In this document: one piece after another, positions 11,216-24,010 of the stretch
How positions within the stretch are numbered: the stretch's first letter is position 1
How the letters are laid out: the number at the start of each line of letters is the position of its first letter
NCBI GenBank assembly: GCA_030562195.1
Contig: JAUJPP010000003.1
Span: 22,537,398 to 22,601,397, forward strand
Length of the DNA: 64,000 nt
Reading direction: 5' to 3'
Origin: Nipponacmea schrenckii
Taxonomy: Eukaryota > Mollusca > Gastropoda > Lottiidae
The notes under the pieces: model-generated
What the model saw: the letters and a program-made list of their open reading frames with translations, nothing else
The model's database searches: none
Told to the model about the DNA's origin: nothing
Program-made: the position numbers and the translations under genes

Positions 11216-11962
11216 CATAATATAAAATATACTTTAAAAAGGTGCAGACAGCCAAATGGTATGGTAATTGTCTTAAGAAAAGTGCAATGTGGTCACGTCT
11301 TTCTGTAATAACAGGAACCACCAGTTCACAATTATTGTCCCCGATGCACACATAAAAGCTAGAAAATATTTTAAAATAATTATATGGAGACAATTTTCCT
11401 TTAATCTTTTGAGTCAGAAATATGTTTTATTTCTATCTCAAACCAAGCCTAATTATTATCTTTCAACATATATTTTATACCAATTATTTCAATGGTTGAG
11501 ATAAACCTCACAGCCATAATTCTAGCACTTGTATATTTATCATTTTATAATCTTAACATTTTACTTTCTCTTTTAATCTATCAAAAATTACATCTTGCTT
11601 ATCTTTCCCACTGATTTAATAGCTAATCTGAGTTTAACAAGATTTTTACCCCTTTCAAACTTTTCTCCATCTTTCTTTCCCTAGCTTACCGGTATTTTCT
11701 ATCATGTATAAATTTGAGAATACAATGACAATATTTGCATTGTAAGGAATCATTCTGACCATAATGGCAGACAAATTTACTAAAAGAGGTACTGATAGCA
11801 ACAATGTACATCATTCCAATTTTTAATCAGATGTCTGTGGTTCTAGCAATTCCTATATAACAAAAAAGGGTTCTATAATATTACTATCATAAAAGTTGTT
11901 ATAAATAAATATAAATGCTATCATAGAAAAAGCATATAGACAGAGGCAATTAAAGAACTCGA

Positions 11963-12053
11963 CAGTTGGGATTTCCAAAAGATTACGATAAATTTTCCCT
12001 CATTGCACATTGCAAGGCGTTGCCCATCTTCATTAACCCATAAGGTGCAGAAG
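11963..12053 (+). mobile_element. SINE fragment (3' part)
   Basis: Matches the 3' portion of the SINE at 1219: GACAGTTGGGATTTCCAAAA, CTCATTGCACATTGCAAGGC and CCATAAGGTGCAGAAGAGTA. The tRNA-like head and central body are missing, and the CATTT tail is lost. Confidence 0.75.
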
Positions 12054-15000
12054 AGTAAACACTGGCATTGTCTGATTTCATTGACCATAGTACATGCAAC
12101 TCATTTAATTGACAGTCAATATCCTATAGGTCTGCTAATCAAATTATCAGTTTCAGTGTAATAAAATAGAAATTATATTATCTTAATGTTTTATTTTTAA
12201 AATAGAAAATATAGGACAATCAGCTCTTTATATTGAGGTAATAAAATATATAGTTGTGAAAAAGTGCTGTTTTTTTTTCCAGGTTGATGAAATGTGAAAC
12301 ATTTTTAAATTAGGGTTTATTAAATACCTTATGTTAAAGTTTCATCATATGTGTTATTTATAGAAATTTAATGTATTTGACACATGTTTTTACTTCAGTT
12401 TTTTTTACAAATTGTGTTATAAATAACTTGGAAGTCTTTATAGTTTACAGCTGGACCTGCATAAAGAGTTTAAAGACTTAAAATAAGGTTGTTCAACTTT
12501 AACTTGAAACAAAATACCAATCAATCAGTAAGAAAGACAGAGAGGATATTGAGTTTGCAAATCCAGACCCAGTGGAAGAATCCTGTATGGCAAGAGAAAC
12601 CCACCACAAAGCTCTTATTCAATTTTTTTTTTTTTTTAACTTTGAAGTTTTTGGTTGAAAAATGACATATATGTGTCTTTTGTTTCAAATTAATTTTACT
12701 GGGAGTATAGATGGCCCAGACATAAATTAACTTCATTTCAGCCCAATTAACAGATTAATCCAGGCTTGGCTCTCACTAAAACAAAGTTACTGAGTAGTAT
12801 AAACTTAGGTTTATTTCTGCAACCCTCAATGTTATGTTTTATGATAATATTGATAAAACCAACCAAGGTAAATTGTACTTTACTGCATGCAATTAAATCT
12901 TAATTCTTTAAATATTTATACCAATAAGATTTCAGATTTTTTTTTATACACTTTTAAATATGAACTTGCATCAAACGATATAAGACTGATACCATTTCTA
13001 TTGATATTCCAACTATTTGTGAGACAATACAGGAATTCCATGAATTAGCCCAGGTCTGTTGTACCAGTATGGTGTATCTGTAAATCATGTTTTCACTGAC
13101 TGAATGTTGAACATGTACTTTGGCTTAATGATACCTTGTTTATTAGGCTAATTACACCCTCGTTAGTGAACTGCCTGTTATTAAGAAACAACATGACATG
13201 CTAATTCTTACATGTACTTATTGTACTCTTAAATCTTTACTGTTATATAATTCTACTTTATCACTTAAAATATTGGCTGAATATATATACATATATATAT
13301 ATTGTTTCTGCATAGGGGTCAAATTAGTTTAGAACTCAAGGGTTTGTTTCTAAAATTAATAGCAGAATAGAATGTGGATGAAATGAATCGTACTTTTGCA
13401 TCCTACTTTTCTGCAACTGTAAGAAGTATGGCTTAGGAAATTATGAAAATAAATTGATGGTGGATAATCACACAGAAAAAAACAGGACATCAAAATAAAT
13501 TCACCTTTCATTTTTGAATTAATAGCATATTTATTAGTATCTTTCATATTTTCATTGACATCTCATCAAAAATATGTATATAAAAATATAATTAACTATG
13601 TAAGTAGTTAAAGTAGATTCTTGATAATTGTATATTTATATGTCTGTATATCATATTATGTTGATATAGCCCAGTTGTGGTGTGTCATGTTTGTATATTG
13701 CATCTGATTATTTCATTAGAGAATAAACATACCTGGTTAAGTGCAAATAAGTTGCACGATATTGGTGAGAGCTAACAACAGATTGACAGCTATGGAATAA
13801 GAATATTTTAAGCCTTAAACCAAGATTGAACCTATAATGCTTATTTGCCGCCCCACAAACAGGGAAATAAACCTCTTGTATATTTCAAGAATTATCTATT
13901 CTCAGCATTGAATGGATGATCAGGTTTTATAAATATAATTGGGAAAACTTTCTCAGAACCATTCTATTTCTAGTCAATCGTTATCAGAAAGGACTCAAAA
14001 AATTGGTGTAGTGTGTGTAAATAGAAAACATTCTCAGAAATGCCTAATTAACAACCCTCACCTATTTCCCTATAGATTGTCCACAATGTTAGATTTTTAT
14101 ATTGCATGTGGAAAGGAATCTTTGTAACCACAAGAATGTTGACCTTGGCATTTAAATGACCTTGAAACAGTGCTTTACCACATGTAGACCACTTCATTTG
14201 ATGTTTACCTCTAACCTAAACAGGTGTATAATTAAATATCTTAAACATGCTAGGATAATCAAGAGAGGCCACACCAGTGATAACTCTTTAATAAAGGTTA
14301 AAGGAAACACCCCATGGTGCAATCTGGAATTCTTGTATTTTAATGTAAATTGGTTTCTTATTGACTGGTGGATATCTTTACAAAATTTCAATGAAGAAAT
14401 GAATGAATAATCTTTTGAATAATAATCAAAAATAAAATAATATATATGAAAAAAGTAGGTCAAAGTGAATGAAAGTGGGAAAAATTAATTGAATATTCAT
14501 TCCAATGATATAGTAGTTTTTAGCATTCATCCCAATCATGTCCAGTTTATCAATTTACCATTGAAAACCTTTTTGTATTTTTGCTATATAAATTCATCAA
14601 TGAAGAACAGACTGGGTGATGGTATGATTTGATTATAGGTACAAATCCACAATTCATTTCTTTACAAAGTTAAAAACCCATAACATCAAAAATAGAGGTA
14701 AGAAATAGTTTGATCTTAAGATTAGTAGAATTATTTATATTCTACTTCCTTTGCTTTGAACTATCTTTACAGGAAATTTTTTGACCAATTTGTGTTGGTC
14801 CTATCTATGTAGATTATCTGAACTGTGTTTATATTTACTCTCACAAGGAACTAGATAAGATCTGGCCTCCATTCAAACTATTATATTTTCATTCAAAAGG
14901 CTAAAGGTAAAATTGGTGGCCAAAAATAACCCAATACTGACAATGAAGGTCAAACAGATTCTAAACTTACTCAATTCTAGAATGAATATTGATGAACCCA

Positions 15001-15249
15001 GAGGATATTTCACTTGGTCATTCATTAAATTGTTAGGGAAAAGAGGTTGTCTAGTAAGCTTCCTAAATTGGAAGCCAAGAATTAGTCAAGATAGTACCAC
15101 ATTATATTTTGAAGTGTCCTGAAAGCGAGCATTGAAGCTATATAAATTTCAACCCATGCTTCATTATGGTAAGCAAGGAAAAAAAGAATATAGTTAATCT
15201 ACACTAAGTAAAAATAGCTTCCTGCAACTCAATTTCTGGACATATTATT

Positions 15250-15302
15250 CATAAGGTGCAGAAGAGTAGGACGTAAAACTCCATTCATTTCATTTCATTT
15301 CT
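15250..15302 (+). mobile_element. SINE 3' tail fragment
   Basis: ATAAGGTGCAGAAGAGTAGG, ACGTAAAACTCC and ATTCATTTCATTTCATTT match the last ~55 bp of the SINE at 1219 almost exactly. It is flanked on both sides by copies of TTCTGGACATATTATT (about 15234-15249 and 15299-15314), which look like a long target-site duplication. This suggests recent insertion of a severely 5'-truncated copy. Confidence 0.8.
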
Positions 15303-15762
15303 GGACATATTATTAATGTCAATATGTAGTTTTGAGCTGTTTAGACATGGAATAATATTGTTTGCAGATGGTATAAATCTCCTTGAAGGAATGATAAGAG
15401 CCAACATCTATCCATTCTTTTAAGGACATTGTCCAATTCTAAACCTCTTAAAACATTTTGAATTTCTCAGTCGACATATGAACATTTTATGAATTTCTGA
15501 TGTCAAGTATGCTGAAAAGGAATATATAAAGTTGAGCAAGAGCTCAGAGATCAAGACAACATCTTGAGAGCCTACAGGAAGTTGTCATCCAGTACGAGAT
15601 TTGATACTCTGTTAATCTCTAAACAACCCAAATCAAGTTCTGAAATAATCCTTTCTCTAACTTAATAGGGTAATATATGTTGTCATGAATCAACAGTTTA
15701 ATAGCTTGTACTGCAGTCAAGTTTAAGAACAGTAGGATATTTTTGAAAATGTGGGTAAGTTG

Positions 15763-15863
15763 GTCTTTTGGTAAAGGGGCCTTCACAGCATAACCACTTT
15801 CATAATTCGCAACCATACGCATATTGTAACACTTATGGTGTGAAGGCCCCTTTACCAAAAGAC
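15763..15863 (+). mobile_element. 101 bp hairpin MITE with perfect 25 bp inverted repeats
   Basis: The arm 15763-15787 (starts GTCTTTTGGTAAAGGGGCC) is an exact reverse complement of 15839-15863. The 51 bp loop contains ATAACCACTTTCATAATTCG. No mismatch occurs in 25 pairs, so the insertion is recent or the arms are kept matched by gene conversion or selection. A diverged relative appears at 39484-39652. If transcribed with the host intron it would fold into a strong stem. Confidence 0.8.
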
Positions 15864-16214
15864 AAGGTGCAAAGTTTAGTCCCTTTGTGGAAACCAAGTA
15901 CTGCTGTACTAATGGTTTATTAGACCTCGGTCTACGACTGTCCACAGAAATCTAGGAATACATCAGAACAATACATGAGAAAACAGAGTAGAAGCAATTA
16001 ATCTCTAAAGTTAGTTATGAATTATTTATTTGAATGTCAGCCTGGAGGAAAATTGACAGTTGCGTAGGAAATATTATTCACCTTACTGACACATCAAAAC
16101 TTGTATTAGGTTTGATGTCTTACGGCAACATCATTTGTCTTCCATCAAGGTCATGCGATATTGGATATTATTGGTTTTCTTGCCTTACTTTCTGTAGAAA
16201 AACCATGATATTCA

Positions 16215-16416
16215 GGTGAAATGAATGGAGTTTTATGTCCTATTTTTCAGCACCTTATGGACTCATGAATACGGGCAACGCCATGCACTGTAGCACATGG
16301 GTCCCTGGTTTATTGTCTCATCCGAACAAAAAGATCTTTTTCTGTGTCAGTCCCCCTGACCTGCATTTGTAACAAGGGGAAACGAGGCTCAAAAATCTGA
16401 AAGCTCATCTTGACCT
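16215..16416 (-). mobile_element. SINE copy lacking the tRNA head and part of the body
   Basis: On the minus strand it begins just after the tRNA-like part (GGTCAAGATGAGCTTTCAG near 16415), continues through CAGGTCAGGGGGACTGACAC and GAGACAATAAACCAGGGACC, and ends with CATAAAACTCCATTCATTTC near 16215. Relative to the copy at 1219, roughly 100 bp between GTGCTACAG and GCATGGCGTTGCC are missing. Confidence 0.85.
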
Positions 16417-18429
16417 TTTGTCAATATTTTTAGAGATCTTGCTTTAGTCATTATATCTATTATTCCACTTTGTTATATTCAATTATATTTGGATTTCCAA
16501 AAATTCCAAACAAAATACATCTAACTGGATCTGGATCTTTGTCATATATTTACTATGTGCAGTTTTAAGACATACAGAAATGAGTATAAGTGAGAAAATT
16601 GTAACTTGAAGAGTATAAATTTATCGTTAAATATTTTACACGTACAATTTAATAAACATGTTTGCTACCTTCTTGTACTTGAAACCATGGCAATTTTAAT
16701 TCCCTGTTCTCTTCTTTAACCTTCAATGTCTCTCCTCTATTTCTTGTAATCTAGTTATAAGACATCATAGCACGAAGACAATTAAATTATAGTTTTTAAA
16801 TTTTCTCTTTTGTGACAAGGTCATCTTGAAAATGACAATTCCAACAAAGTGTTTGGTTAAATTTATGATTTTGAAAACTGAATGTGAAATGTGATTTATA
16901 TATTTGAGTTGAAAAAATGTTAAAACATGGAAAAGCAAGTTGCACGTCAGGCACTATTGATTGTTTTAGAAATTAAAAAAAAATAGAAATAGAAAAGAAA
17001 ATTTATCTGCTGTAAACAAAAAAATCAAATGAGGGTAAAAGGAAGCAGTCATCATCATATATGGCTAGGTTCTATAGGGTTGCTGTAACACTGACAAGGA
17101 GGAACCAGGCTACAAATTTTAAAGTACAACCACATCTTTGATAATGATATTAACCCAGCAGATGTCTTGTTTACCTATTGTCTGTTTATAGAAATACAAT
17201 ATAATACTCCTCAGTAAAAATAATGAAAAGTACTTGTGGTTTTCTAATAATTTTGATAAGACGTATCCATATCCATAATAACCTTTGTGGAACATTTGGC
17301 AGAAATCTGGTTCAAGAGGATTTGGCATAAGAAAGAAAGTAGTACCTGAGAATAGTCAGGTATATAGAACAATGCTGATGTCAGAACACATTATTAGGTA
17401 GATATTTTGATATTTGCCCACATATTCATACACCTGGCTATTTTTATTTACTCCTACAAATATTTTTTCAACAATATTGCTGTTATTATTTACTCCCACT
17501 GTATATTATTTCTAACAATATCAACGTGTAAAATTTGACTTGGTAATATTTCTAGAACGTTAAGAAAACATTTGGTATTAACAGATGCTGGTAGCATATT
17601 ATAAGAAACAGAAACAGTGCATTTCAGATGTACCCAAAATCACAAACTCTTAGATTTAGCAACAGAACAGTATCTAATGTGCTGTAATATATATGATGTG
17701 TAACTTCTCATCTTTTCACCAAAGGGCCATGACAAAAATTTCATAGAGTGTTATCAAGGGCAATGGCATATTTAACCAATTTGGAGAATTCGGACAGTTC
17801 TGTAATTCAGAATTTTACACTCACCAATATTTCAGCTCAAGTCCATGACAAGATTGCCTTACATCAAGTTCTGTCATCATGAACACAATGTCCTCACTGC
17901 AAATTGTGAATTCAGTAGTATTATTCCTTACCAGCTACTGGTTAATAGATTATAGAAACAACACGGGGTCTATTTACATAAATGAATTCTTTGCCAAAAT
18001 ATAGATGGAAAATTAATTTTAGAAATAATATTTTGTTCATAAAAGGATAGAATCTTTTTTTGGAAACAATAATTCCTCCTTTGTAAAGAAATTCAGACAT
18101 CATGTGGGACTGTGGGGGAATTTGAAAGCTCTCAAAAGGCCCAGAATAGACTTCTCTTTCAAACAGTATCTTAAAAGGTATTATTACTATTGATGGAACC
18201 ACCCAATAATCAATTCATTTGTAATTGATATTTCAGAGCCACTTCCATTTCATAAAATCTAACAAGAAGAGTCTGTAAGTCTGTTAGTCAATATTTCTCC
18301 TTGCCAAAAGTCAATATGTACAAAGCAGCCCTATTGGAATTTGTCTCTCATCCAATCCTTCTGAATAAAGCAATTAAAAAAATATCTGGACATGAATTAA
18401 AAGTTTGACAGATAAAAGCACATTTTTAC

Positions 18430-18872
18430 TTAAAGGGATAATAGGCGTTAGAACGAACATAAAATTTTAAGTTCACTCAAATTTGGACAATAACAGTATA
18501 TATCCATCAGTGGACTTACCTATACATCAAAATCCCTCTAAAATCCGATAAATCCCCAAAATAAAGTAGTTAATCATAAATCCATCAAGCGATTTTCAAA
18601 TCGTGTAAATATAAAGGGAAGTAACTCTAACATGTGAGTTTTCACGCGTCCTTGACCCCTACTGTTGAATTCCACAATGATGTTTTAGCGTTGATTTACC
18701 AGACGCTTTTATTCTCAAACTGAATGGAATCGTCGCTGGCTCACTGTTTTGTTATATTCCGATATATTCTTTAGTTGTGCTATTTGTAATCTTGCAAGTG
18801 TGGATAACTATTTACACTATAGTCATTAAACACTTAAGTGTAGACAGTGTATGATCTAAGTTTTCCCTTTAA
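18430..18872. mobile_element. TTAA-flanked MITE, about 443 bp
   Basis: The left boundary is TTAAAGGGATAATAGGCG and the right boundary AAGTTTTCCCTTTAA; the outer nine bases are perfectly inverted (TTAAAGGGA). Both ends include TTAA, the target used by piggyBac and Kolobok elements, although TA-targeting elements would also fit. The inside is more CpG-containing than the surroundings and has no long open frame. Confidence 0.55.
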
Positions 18873-21800
18873 TGCATTGAAACTTAAAAATAGACTAGAT
18901 CCTTGGAAACTTCATGTTGAAGACTTCTGAAACTTAATATAGACAAGACAAGTATTTTGTCAGTGTGGTTCAAAAAATTATTTGCAGAATCTTGCAAGTG
19001 TTCCCCCTGTGTAGAGGATGATTATTTTTATTAAAAAAAATAAAAAACTGTATTTGAGACTTTGCTTGTTAGCAAACAAGTATGCTGTCCTGTGAGCGAA
19101 AAAATTACCTTTCAAATCCAGAAGTACTTAAAAGAATAAAGAAAACAAAGGATTGTTGGAAAAATGAGTATTAGAAAACCAAAACTTAATTGGGTTTTTT
19201 CCAATTTGGTTTTTTAGTACTTGATAAGGGAGTTGCTAAATCCTTTTTCTCCAATCTGTATTGTTTTTACCATTATATTTCCATTTAGTTGTCTAATCAA
19301 GTACCACTTCATGATTTTACGATAATATTTAACACTATAGTCATTAAACACTTGAGTCTCAGATTTGTCTAGACAAGTTACAATGGATTTCTGAAAGTTT
19401 CCTGCCACAACATACCATTCAAACATTAAAAATTGATGATCCACATTCAAAACTTTTCAATGTTTGACCAAAATACTTCAGAAAAATTCCAAATATTGAC
19501 CGAAAGAAAAGACTATTGTTAAGTCAGTGATGGTCACAAAAATTGGATTTTGCAAGTAGAAATTTTTTTTTCAGCAGGTTAAAAGTTCTATTGCAATGAT
19601 AATGACAGGCAGTGTTTAATTAGGGTTCCAACCAGCAAAGAATTTCTAACAAACACAGCAATTTGAACTTTTGATTCATTTTACATGAATGCCCCTCCAG
19701 TCTGCATCACTGACTGCAGGAAAACCAAGTTGAAACCATTGTCAAAAGTTACCAAACGTAACTGTAAAAGCCCAATAAATCTGGAAAAAACATCATGTAA
19801 ATGATAAAGTACACTACAGTAAGTGAAGTGAAAAGTAGTTAGCTAAGAATTTTTAATCCTGTTAAAAACATCTTTAGAACATATGATTTCAACAGGAAGA
19901 GAAAGCAGCAGACAACTCAATAACTAGTTATTTGAATAAACTTGAAACATCACATAATTTCCACCATTTTTCCAGACATGAAATTTGAAGAGTTTCCTGT
20001 GCCCATTGGGCAAGTGACTTTCTAAATATAGAATGGATTGTAATAATTAGGCTGAGTTTTCTGATAAAAATGTCTTCAATTTTCAAGTGTTTTTCTTTTT
20101 CTCCCAAGGGAAGAAAGTGCGGTTAATATGAGCTTTTAAAAATCTTTTTATACAAGTCAAACTAGGTTCTTCCTGGTTACCAATAATTAAGGATGTTATA
20201 TCAGCTGTTATGGTTTGGTTAAGGGCAAATACACAACATTGGGATAATTTTCAGCATATGCCATCTACTGACTAAAGCTTTGTTTTGTAAGAATGTAATA
20301 GTTTGGTTTTTATTCCGTGTCAAATAGCTAATATTGTTTGAAAAACAATCTTTCCAATCTAGAATGGTCAAGAAACATAATCTTTTTGATTTTAATTATT
20401 GATTAATGTTTTGGATATTTGAATGTATTTGCAATCTTGTCTAACCTAAAAGTTCAATTCTTGCATGTAATTGAAATTTGACGTATGAATTCTGATAAAG
20501 ATAAGTATGGTTAGTTTTGGGTTAAACAAAAGCTTTAATAAATACTTCTCAAATAAACAACCCTGTTCTTCATATCAGAAAAATACATTCAGTGAAGTTC
20601 TGGTTCCTATTTACATATAAACTCAAGAGGCATCCTCAAGGATTCTTAAATTAGAAAGTTCCAAACAAAAATTCACTCTTGTATTTGTCTCAATTGCTTC
20701 ATTATAACTTATCCTGTGGGCTTTCCTTTTTCCTTCCTTTCGTTTAAAATAAATACATACTTAAAGTACATTTGTCTTTCTTGTTCTTTATTACTAAATG
20801 GGTAAGTAGCTAATATATGCCACTACATAGCTACTGGTACAGACGGTCAACAGTTTAAAGCATCTGTTGTGGCATTAGAATCATTATTTTTTTTTTGGAC
20901 AGGGATTTCAACCTAATTGCTTAACCTTACAGGGATTTCAACCTAATTGCTTAACCTTATGACAGATACAGATCCAGAATTCAGCATGGTATAGTGGAAG
21001 TCTGCTGTCCTAAATATTACAATATTGCAAATAATTTCAGTGTTCACTGTTCCAGTCATTGCAATTCATTAAAATTGATTTTAAGTTAAGTTTTATCATC
21101 AGATTACTATATTTCTTCAAATCTTATTTAAGTTGTCGAGAATAAGGTCCCAGCAAATGTCAAAATGACAGGCTATGCACTGGTAGTGGAATGGTTGACA
21201 CTTTACCAAAAGGATGACAATCTCTAATGTTTTTGATTGATTTTTCCTTTTGGAAGAAGATACAAACCAACAGCATAAAATCATCTGGTAATAAAGTGAA
21301 AGTAGTACCCGTATAGAAATACATTAAGACATAAAGCTGTCCTAATGAAATAACTGTCTGCAGCAAGAGATGACCCCTAGCCAATTTGACACATGAACAG
21401 CAATATTCGTGCAACTGCTATTAAAAGATACATTAGACAACACTCCATAAAATCCATTTATATGTTTTATATATGACACCAGTATCCAGAGACTGTAACA
21501 ATTCTTCCATGATGTATGACACTGACACATACATCAGACAGGCCATTATTTTAAAACATAAACTTACATATTATGTGATAATATTTCGATGTTAAAATTG
21601 GATCAAAATTTGCTGATGTAATTATTTTAGCTGCTTCAATGTGGGAGTATTGTTTCTCCTTTCCAAGTTGTTTTGCTTCACGTAAATCACAGTAACTGAT
21701 TGCAAGATCTGCTCAAATTCAATGTTTTTTGGGGTTTTTTTTTTCAATGTACTGAAAATGTAGCTCCCCAGCAAACAAGTTATTAATCATATCATGAGAT

Positions 21801-23750
21801 AAACTTAAAGAACAATAATGCTCCCACAGACTCCTGAATTTATTTCCTTCTCAGATCTCAAGACATAGGAAAGAAGCAGGATAATTAAATTATTGAAAAT
21901 TAATGGGAAAAAAAAGAACAAGGAAACAGCAGTAAGCCAATTTAAATATTTACATTTCTACTATCCCTCGCTTTTTCATTGACCTTTATTATAATATTGC
22001 CTATTAAAAATGACAGAAATAATGAAAGCCTCAATCCTCAACCATTGGTGGAAAATTCAAACCAAAGTATGTTTAGTATCCAAGGTACAACTACAGTTTA
22101 ATTCTACAGTTTATTCATGTATCATTTCATGCAAACTGAAATTTTTCAATCCAAAAAACTTTCGCATTTGCATTAGCTCACCATATCAGTGACTAGTCTG
22201 GCTTGACAACTTGAAGATTTGTAATTCATTGATTAAAATAGGTGGTGGACTTAAATGATGTCCAATGGATTGGTGTAAGCTGGTTCAATTTTGTGATTAC
22301 ATAGATGGTGGTGAATGACTAGGTAACATCCTTGAGAGCCCTTGCTAATATCATGGACTGGGTAGTTTTTAATAGTCATATTTGTTGGTATGAGCTTTAT
22401 TTAAGCATTACTTATCTGATTAAAGATATTTGTAAATATATCTCACCATAAGATGGCATTACACAATCCCGAAACTGACTGAAAAAGCCTTGAATTCAAC
22501 TGACAAGTCTTAATTACTTTAAGAGTCTTTTATTAAGAGACTCGAACCACAAACAGTCTAGATTATCAAGTAATAATATTATTAGTCTGGTACATAGACT
22601 CTAATATCCTGCCATGTGACAACATCTTCATCTATATCGGGATTTACGTTACTATATTTGGCAAGGCTGCCATCACAGGATTTTTATCTTTTAATTAAGT
22701 GAAAGTAATTAAGGCCGATATTTGACTATTTTAAGAGAAGATTACGAATTAACACCATGGTTTATCAGATATCAGTCTCATACAGTAGGAACACCTTAAT
22801 TAAATTCATTTCATCATCTTTAAAACTATACAAGATATTACATTATATTTTTTATAGAACAAAGATTCAATCAGCTCAACAGTAAAGTTCCATTGATAGG
22901 ATAATAACAGAGGTATAGGAATAAAATTGTCTATTTGGTGATTATTCATAGAAAATTGTCAATTGTTTTGTAAAAACAACACATATTTCCTAAAGCATAT
23001 TATGAACAATTGAAAGCAAGTAAACTAGCAGAATTTCTCTATGACTGTGTAAGTTTAAGCGATAACTGCGTCCTTGATGAAAGTGACACTTGAACTTATG
23101 ACTTCCATCAGTTCTGCCTGTAGGCTATATTTGAATTGTGGTGAATATAGCATTAGATTTTGAATTTAAAAAATGATACAGATAGTTGTAAATTAGCTTT
23201 ATCAGCTGGTGTCAGAATGTTATTAGCCTTAAAGCTAAAGAGAACATCACTTAATTAGAATAATCTCTATTTGAACTGTTCGTTTATTACAAGTACATTA
23301 AATAGTCTAGAAAAAACTAAGTGTATCAGGCATTGACATCACAAGACTAAAATAACTCTCCATATTAATTTGGGGCTTAAATCCTTAGGCATTTCATTAA
23401 CCTAATTGTTCCATCTATATATAGTAAAAAATTTGCTCCACAATCAATATATTTATTAATCATAATCCTTGCTAGATTAATAATTTTTATTGAAGTGGCT
23501 AAATATAGTTATAATATCTCAGATATAAATAGACGCATTGTCCTTCAAAATATCAGATGTTAACAAATTTGTTACAATTAAACAGGATTGGTCATGCTCT
23601 TGAAAAATCCACACTGGCCTATTCAACTTTCACTCCTGATTTTTTCATTCTTTGGAAGTGATTTTTGATCGACAACATTATCTGGCTTGTACATTTTTTT
23701 TAACCCTAAGGTGGTTATGCTCAAGAGTTTTTTTTTCCCCTTATCACAGA

Positions 23751-24010
23751 AAATTTCATTCACTACACACAGCAGTCTTTTGGTTTTATTAACCCAAATA
23801 AGATGTAAGAAAGTAAGATGTATGATTTATTCATTTCCTTCACCCAATTTCCTTCATTGCACACTTAACAGCATTGTTTCTTCATTAACCCAAATACTAA
23901 AGCTATTTATTTCCTCCCTACATAGTGCTAAGATAATTAATTTCAATTTTCTCCATTGTACATTGCAAAAACATAGATTCTTCAATAATTGAATACGGTG
24001 CAGAAAAGTT
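23751..24010 (+). mobile_element. Three diverged copies of a SINE 3' domain in tandem
   Basis: Three segments spaced about 97 bp apart (near 23751, 23847 and 23945) each resemble the SINE tail domain: a TTCATTGCACAC-like start, then ATTGTTTCTTCATTAACCCA or similar. Only the last continues into ACGGTGCAGAAAAGTTAG. They look like head-to-tail multimers of the 3' domain that have since diverged. An open frame of 101 codons across them is incidental. Confidence 0.5.

Noticed and set aside
15619..15945. 108-codon minus-strand frame
   Set aside because: Its centre is the 101 bp hairpin MITE and no family features are visible.
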